Part shown: in pieces, positions 62,311-64,000 of the stretch
Layout of the letters: each line of letters begins with the position of its first letter
How positions within the stretch are numbered: position 1 is the first letter of the stretch
Assembly: GCF_025716875.1 (NCBI RefSeq)
Contig: NZ_JAOVZB010000003.1
Location: 186,001-250,000, forward strand
Source of the DNA: Marinomonas sargassi
GTDB taxonomy: Bacteria > Pseudomonadota > Gammaproteobacteria > Pseudomonadales > Marinomonadaceae
Length of the DNA: 64,000 nt
Direction: 5' to 3'
The notes under the pieces: generated by a model
What the model was told of the DNA's origin: nothing
What the model saw: only the letters and a program-made list of their open reading frames with translations
Database searches by the model: none
Position numbers and translations under genes: made by a program

Positions 62311-62871
62311 TTAATTCACTGAAAATTTCGTAACGATTCCAGCTAAGTTAAATTTCTCTTTAATCTCATCACGAGATTTTTCTGATGCACTGCGGTCAAA
62401 TTCAGGCCCTACGTAAACTTTATAAAGAGAATTCACCGTAACACTGTAAGCATCGTATTTTTCTGCTTTTAGTTTTTTGACTAGGTTAGTAGCATTGGTT
62501 TTACTTTTAAAAGTAGCAATTTGAACAACCCAACGCCCCACATTTTGTTTAACAGGCGAAGGGGAAACCGTTTTTTCTGGAAGTTTTGCCTGCGTACTTT
62601 CACTTTTAGGTGGACTCTTTTTTTCCACTTTAGCGACAGGAATGAGTGTAATTTGTTCTGAAGGAGCTTCTTCTTTCTCAAAGGGAATGCTTTCTACTGG
62701 CTGCACCGCTTGAATCTCGACAACAGGAAAAGCAGGCGGCTCTGTCACATGAACTTCAACCTCAAGCTCTGGTGGTCGTTCGCCATCAAGAATCAACGGC
62801 AAAAGAATAGCTGCCGATAAAACAATAATACTGGCACCAATCAGTCTGTAGGTGATATTTTTATCTATCAT
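62311..62871 (-). CDS. dedD: DedD-like SPOR-domain protein
   Basis: 186 residues: short cytoplasmic start, one membrane helix (about 10-28, LIGASIIVLSAAILLPLIL), a proline/lysine/serine-rich periplasmic linker, and a C-terminal SPOR domain (about 110-185, GRWVVQIATFKSKTNATNLV, then YKVYVGPEFDR). SPOR domains bind denuded septal peptidoglycan, so it should localise to the division site. It starts 12 bases after folC. Confidence 0.9.
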   Translation of the reverse strand: MIDKNITYRLIGASIIVLSAAILLPLILDGERPPELEVEVHVTEPPAFPVVEIQAVQPVESIPFEKEEAPSEQITLIPVAKVEKKSPPKSESTQAKLPEKTVSPSPVKQNVGRWVVQIATFKSKTNATNLVKKLKAEKYDAYSVTVNSLYKVYVGPEFDRSASEKSRDEIKEKFNLAGIVTKFSVN

Positions 62872-62883
62872 AAATCACTCATC

Positions 62884-64000
62884 TTATTGGCTCAGTGCTA
62901 AATACTCTGAGACAGTTACAAAAGACCCAAATACAATTATTGATCTGCCACTTGATTGGGCATGGGCATATGCAGCTTGAAATGCATTTTTCATGGACGA
63001 ATACCCATGAGCCATCCTTTTTTCTTTCGGTAGATTTTCAATAATATCTTGTGCCGTCGCTCCGCGAGTACCACTAAGGTCAACACAATGCCATTCAGAA
63101 AAACTTTCTGACAAATGTGAGACAACAGACTTGATATCCTTATCTTTCAACATGCCACAAACAGCAATTGGCGGCTGTGTAAACTCTTGGATTCTACTAG
63201 ATAATTCCATTGCCGCTTCTGGGTTATGGGCAACATCAATATAAACATCAGGAGAAGCTGAAACCTGCTGAAATCGGCCAGTCAGTTCCGCCGAAGAAAA
63301 TAGCTCTACAAGCTCATCTTGGCAAGGATTCACACCCAACTCTAATAAAACGGCAATAACAGTCGCTGCATTTTGAATAGGTAGAGACGGTATGGGCAAA
63401 CCTTCAAAATTCACTGTTTCATTATGCCAATTCCAACCCGCTGCCTTCTTTTCAAAAAAGAAATCGATACCTTTCTGCGTTAAAATAGCTCCAGTTTTAG
63501 AAACAACTTCAGCAATATTGCTTGGTGGATTCACAACACCACTAATGAGAGGTTTACCTTTTCTAGCTATTCCCGCTTTTTCACCCGCAATAACATTTAG
63601 ATCATCACCAAGCCAATCCACATGATCAAGAGAAATAGAAGTGATCACAGCAAGATCGGTATCCACCATATTTACCGAATCCAAGCGTCCACCTAACCCA
63701 ACCTCTAACACCCAATAATCTAACTGGGAGAAATCAAACACCCATAAAGCAGCAAGAGTACTAAATTCAAAGTAAGTTAAAGGGATATCTTCTCGAGCAG
63801 CTTCTATTACAGAAAATGCTTGGCAGATTAGTTCATCACTACATTGAATAGCATTAAGAGAAATGCGTTCATTAAAATTGATGAAGTGGGGGGAAGTATA
63901 GGTGCCAACGGAAAGACCCTGTTGGCAAAGATACTGAGTTAACATGGCACAGGTTGAACCTTTACCGTTCGTACCTGCTACCGTTATCACTTTTTGTTTA
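62884..64000 (-). CDS. folC: Folylpolyglutamate/dihydrofolate synthase, N-terminus cut by window end
   Basis: The frame is open through the last base of the window, so the true start lies beyond it; about 372 residues are present, lacking roughly the first 40. ATP motif ITVAGTNGKGSTCAML, dihydrofolate-loop region TSPHFINFNERI, LEVGLGGRLDSVN, SISLDHVDWLG, and the ligase C-domain with DVAHNPEAA. It adds glutamate to folates. First visible gene of the folC-dedD-cvpA-purF-metZ group; the GTG at 63990 is internal. Confidence 0.95.
   Translation of the reverse strand, partial: KQKVITVAGTNGKGSTCAMLTQYLCQQGLSVGTYTSPHFINFNERISLNAIQCSDELICQAFSVIEAAREDIPLTYFEFSTLAALWVFDFSQLDYWVLEVGLGGRLDSVNMVDTDLAVITSISLDHVDWLGDDLNVIAGEKAGIARKGKPLISGVVNPPSNIAEVVSKTGAILTQKGIDFFFEKKAAGWNWHNETVNFEGLPIPSLPIQNAATVIAVLLELGVNPCQDELVELFSSAELTGRFQQVSASPDVYIDVAHNPEAAMELSSRIQEFTQPPIAVCGMLKDKDIKSVVSHLSESFSEWHCVDLSGTRGATAQDIIENLPKEKRMAHGYSSMKNAFQAAYAHAQSSGRSIIVFGSFVTVSEYLALSQ

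Overview
The window is about 64 kb of a gammaproteobacterial chromosome with low to moderate GC. Gene content and order (folC-dedD-cvpA-purF-metZ, hemN next to an FNR/Anr-type regulator, MksBEF condensin beside bolA, EfpL-type elongation factor) point to the Oceanospirillales/Marinomonas neighbourhood. That placement is inference; there is no rRNA or other marker here to prove it. The DNA is densely coding, mostly housekeeping, with no prophage, IS element, CRISPR array or tRNA that I can see.

Layout. 1-4.3 kb: end of a TauE/SafE permease, ferrochelatase, a HAD phosphatase, a three-finger YrdD-like zinc protein, an SDR epimerase and a small CbiX chelatase. 4.3-11.6 kb: mksF-mksE-mksB, then bolA, a STAS protein and a REC-PP2C response regulator (HsbA/HsbR-like), all head to tail. 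11.6-16.2 kb: YgfB/YecA protein, RecQ helicase carrying a run of nine G, SprT, TtcA and a YfaZ-like porin. 16.2-18.9 kb: leftward hemN-fnr-apt with an FNR-type site placed for activation. 19-26.1 kb: hydrolase, TusA, a basic unknown, two small secreted unknowns, AraC regulator, acyl-CoA dehydrogenase, YaiI, NDH-2. 26.1-29.7 kb: two tandem paralogous membrane diguanylate cyclases, the first behind a TGACCA-NN-TGGTCA operator-like palindrome. 29.8-38.8 kb: yjjX-yjjG, prmB-aroC, a chromosomal KfrA-like protein, a HAD phosphatase-sppA pair, MaoC hydratase, a lone tyrosine recombinase and moaC-moaD-moaE. 39-47.2 kb: a 7TMR-DISM/EAL protein, a membrane J-domain/SH3 protein, trmJ, efpL, MazG-like pyrophosphohydrolase, M14 carboxypeptidase, an acidic unknown and MarC. 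47.2-54.3 kb: leftward uup-DUF2760-Hsp70-Hsp70. 54.5-58.8 kb: RND efflux adaptor and pump. 58.9-64 kb: leftward folC (cut by the window end)-dedD-cvpA-purF-metZ.

How genes work together. Tetrapyrrole synthesis is spread over hemH, cbiX and hemN, the last apparently under anaerobic control by the fnr gene just downstream. Cyclic-di-GMP turnover has two synthases with intact I-sites and one probable EAL phosphodiesterase. The most interesting poorly described unit is the uup-DUF2760-Hsp70-Hsp70 cluster, where gaps of 0-3 bases link an ABC-F ATPase to two divergent Hsp70-like ATPases. MksBEF lacks the nuclease subunit (JetD/MksG) nearby, so I read it as a condensin rather than a Wadjet defence system. 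Several starts were moved from the longest open frame to an internal start on ribosome-site or overlap grounds, as stated in each entry.
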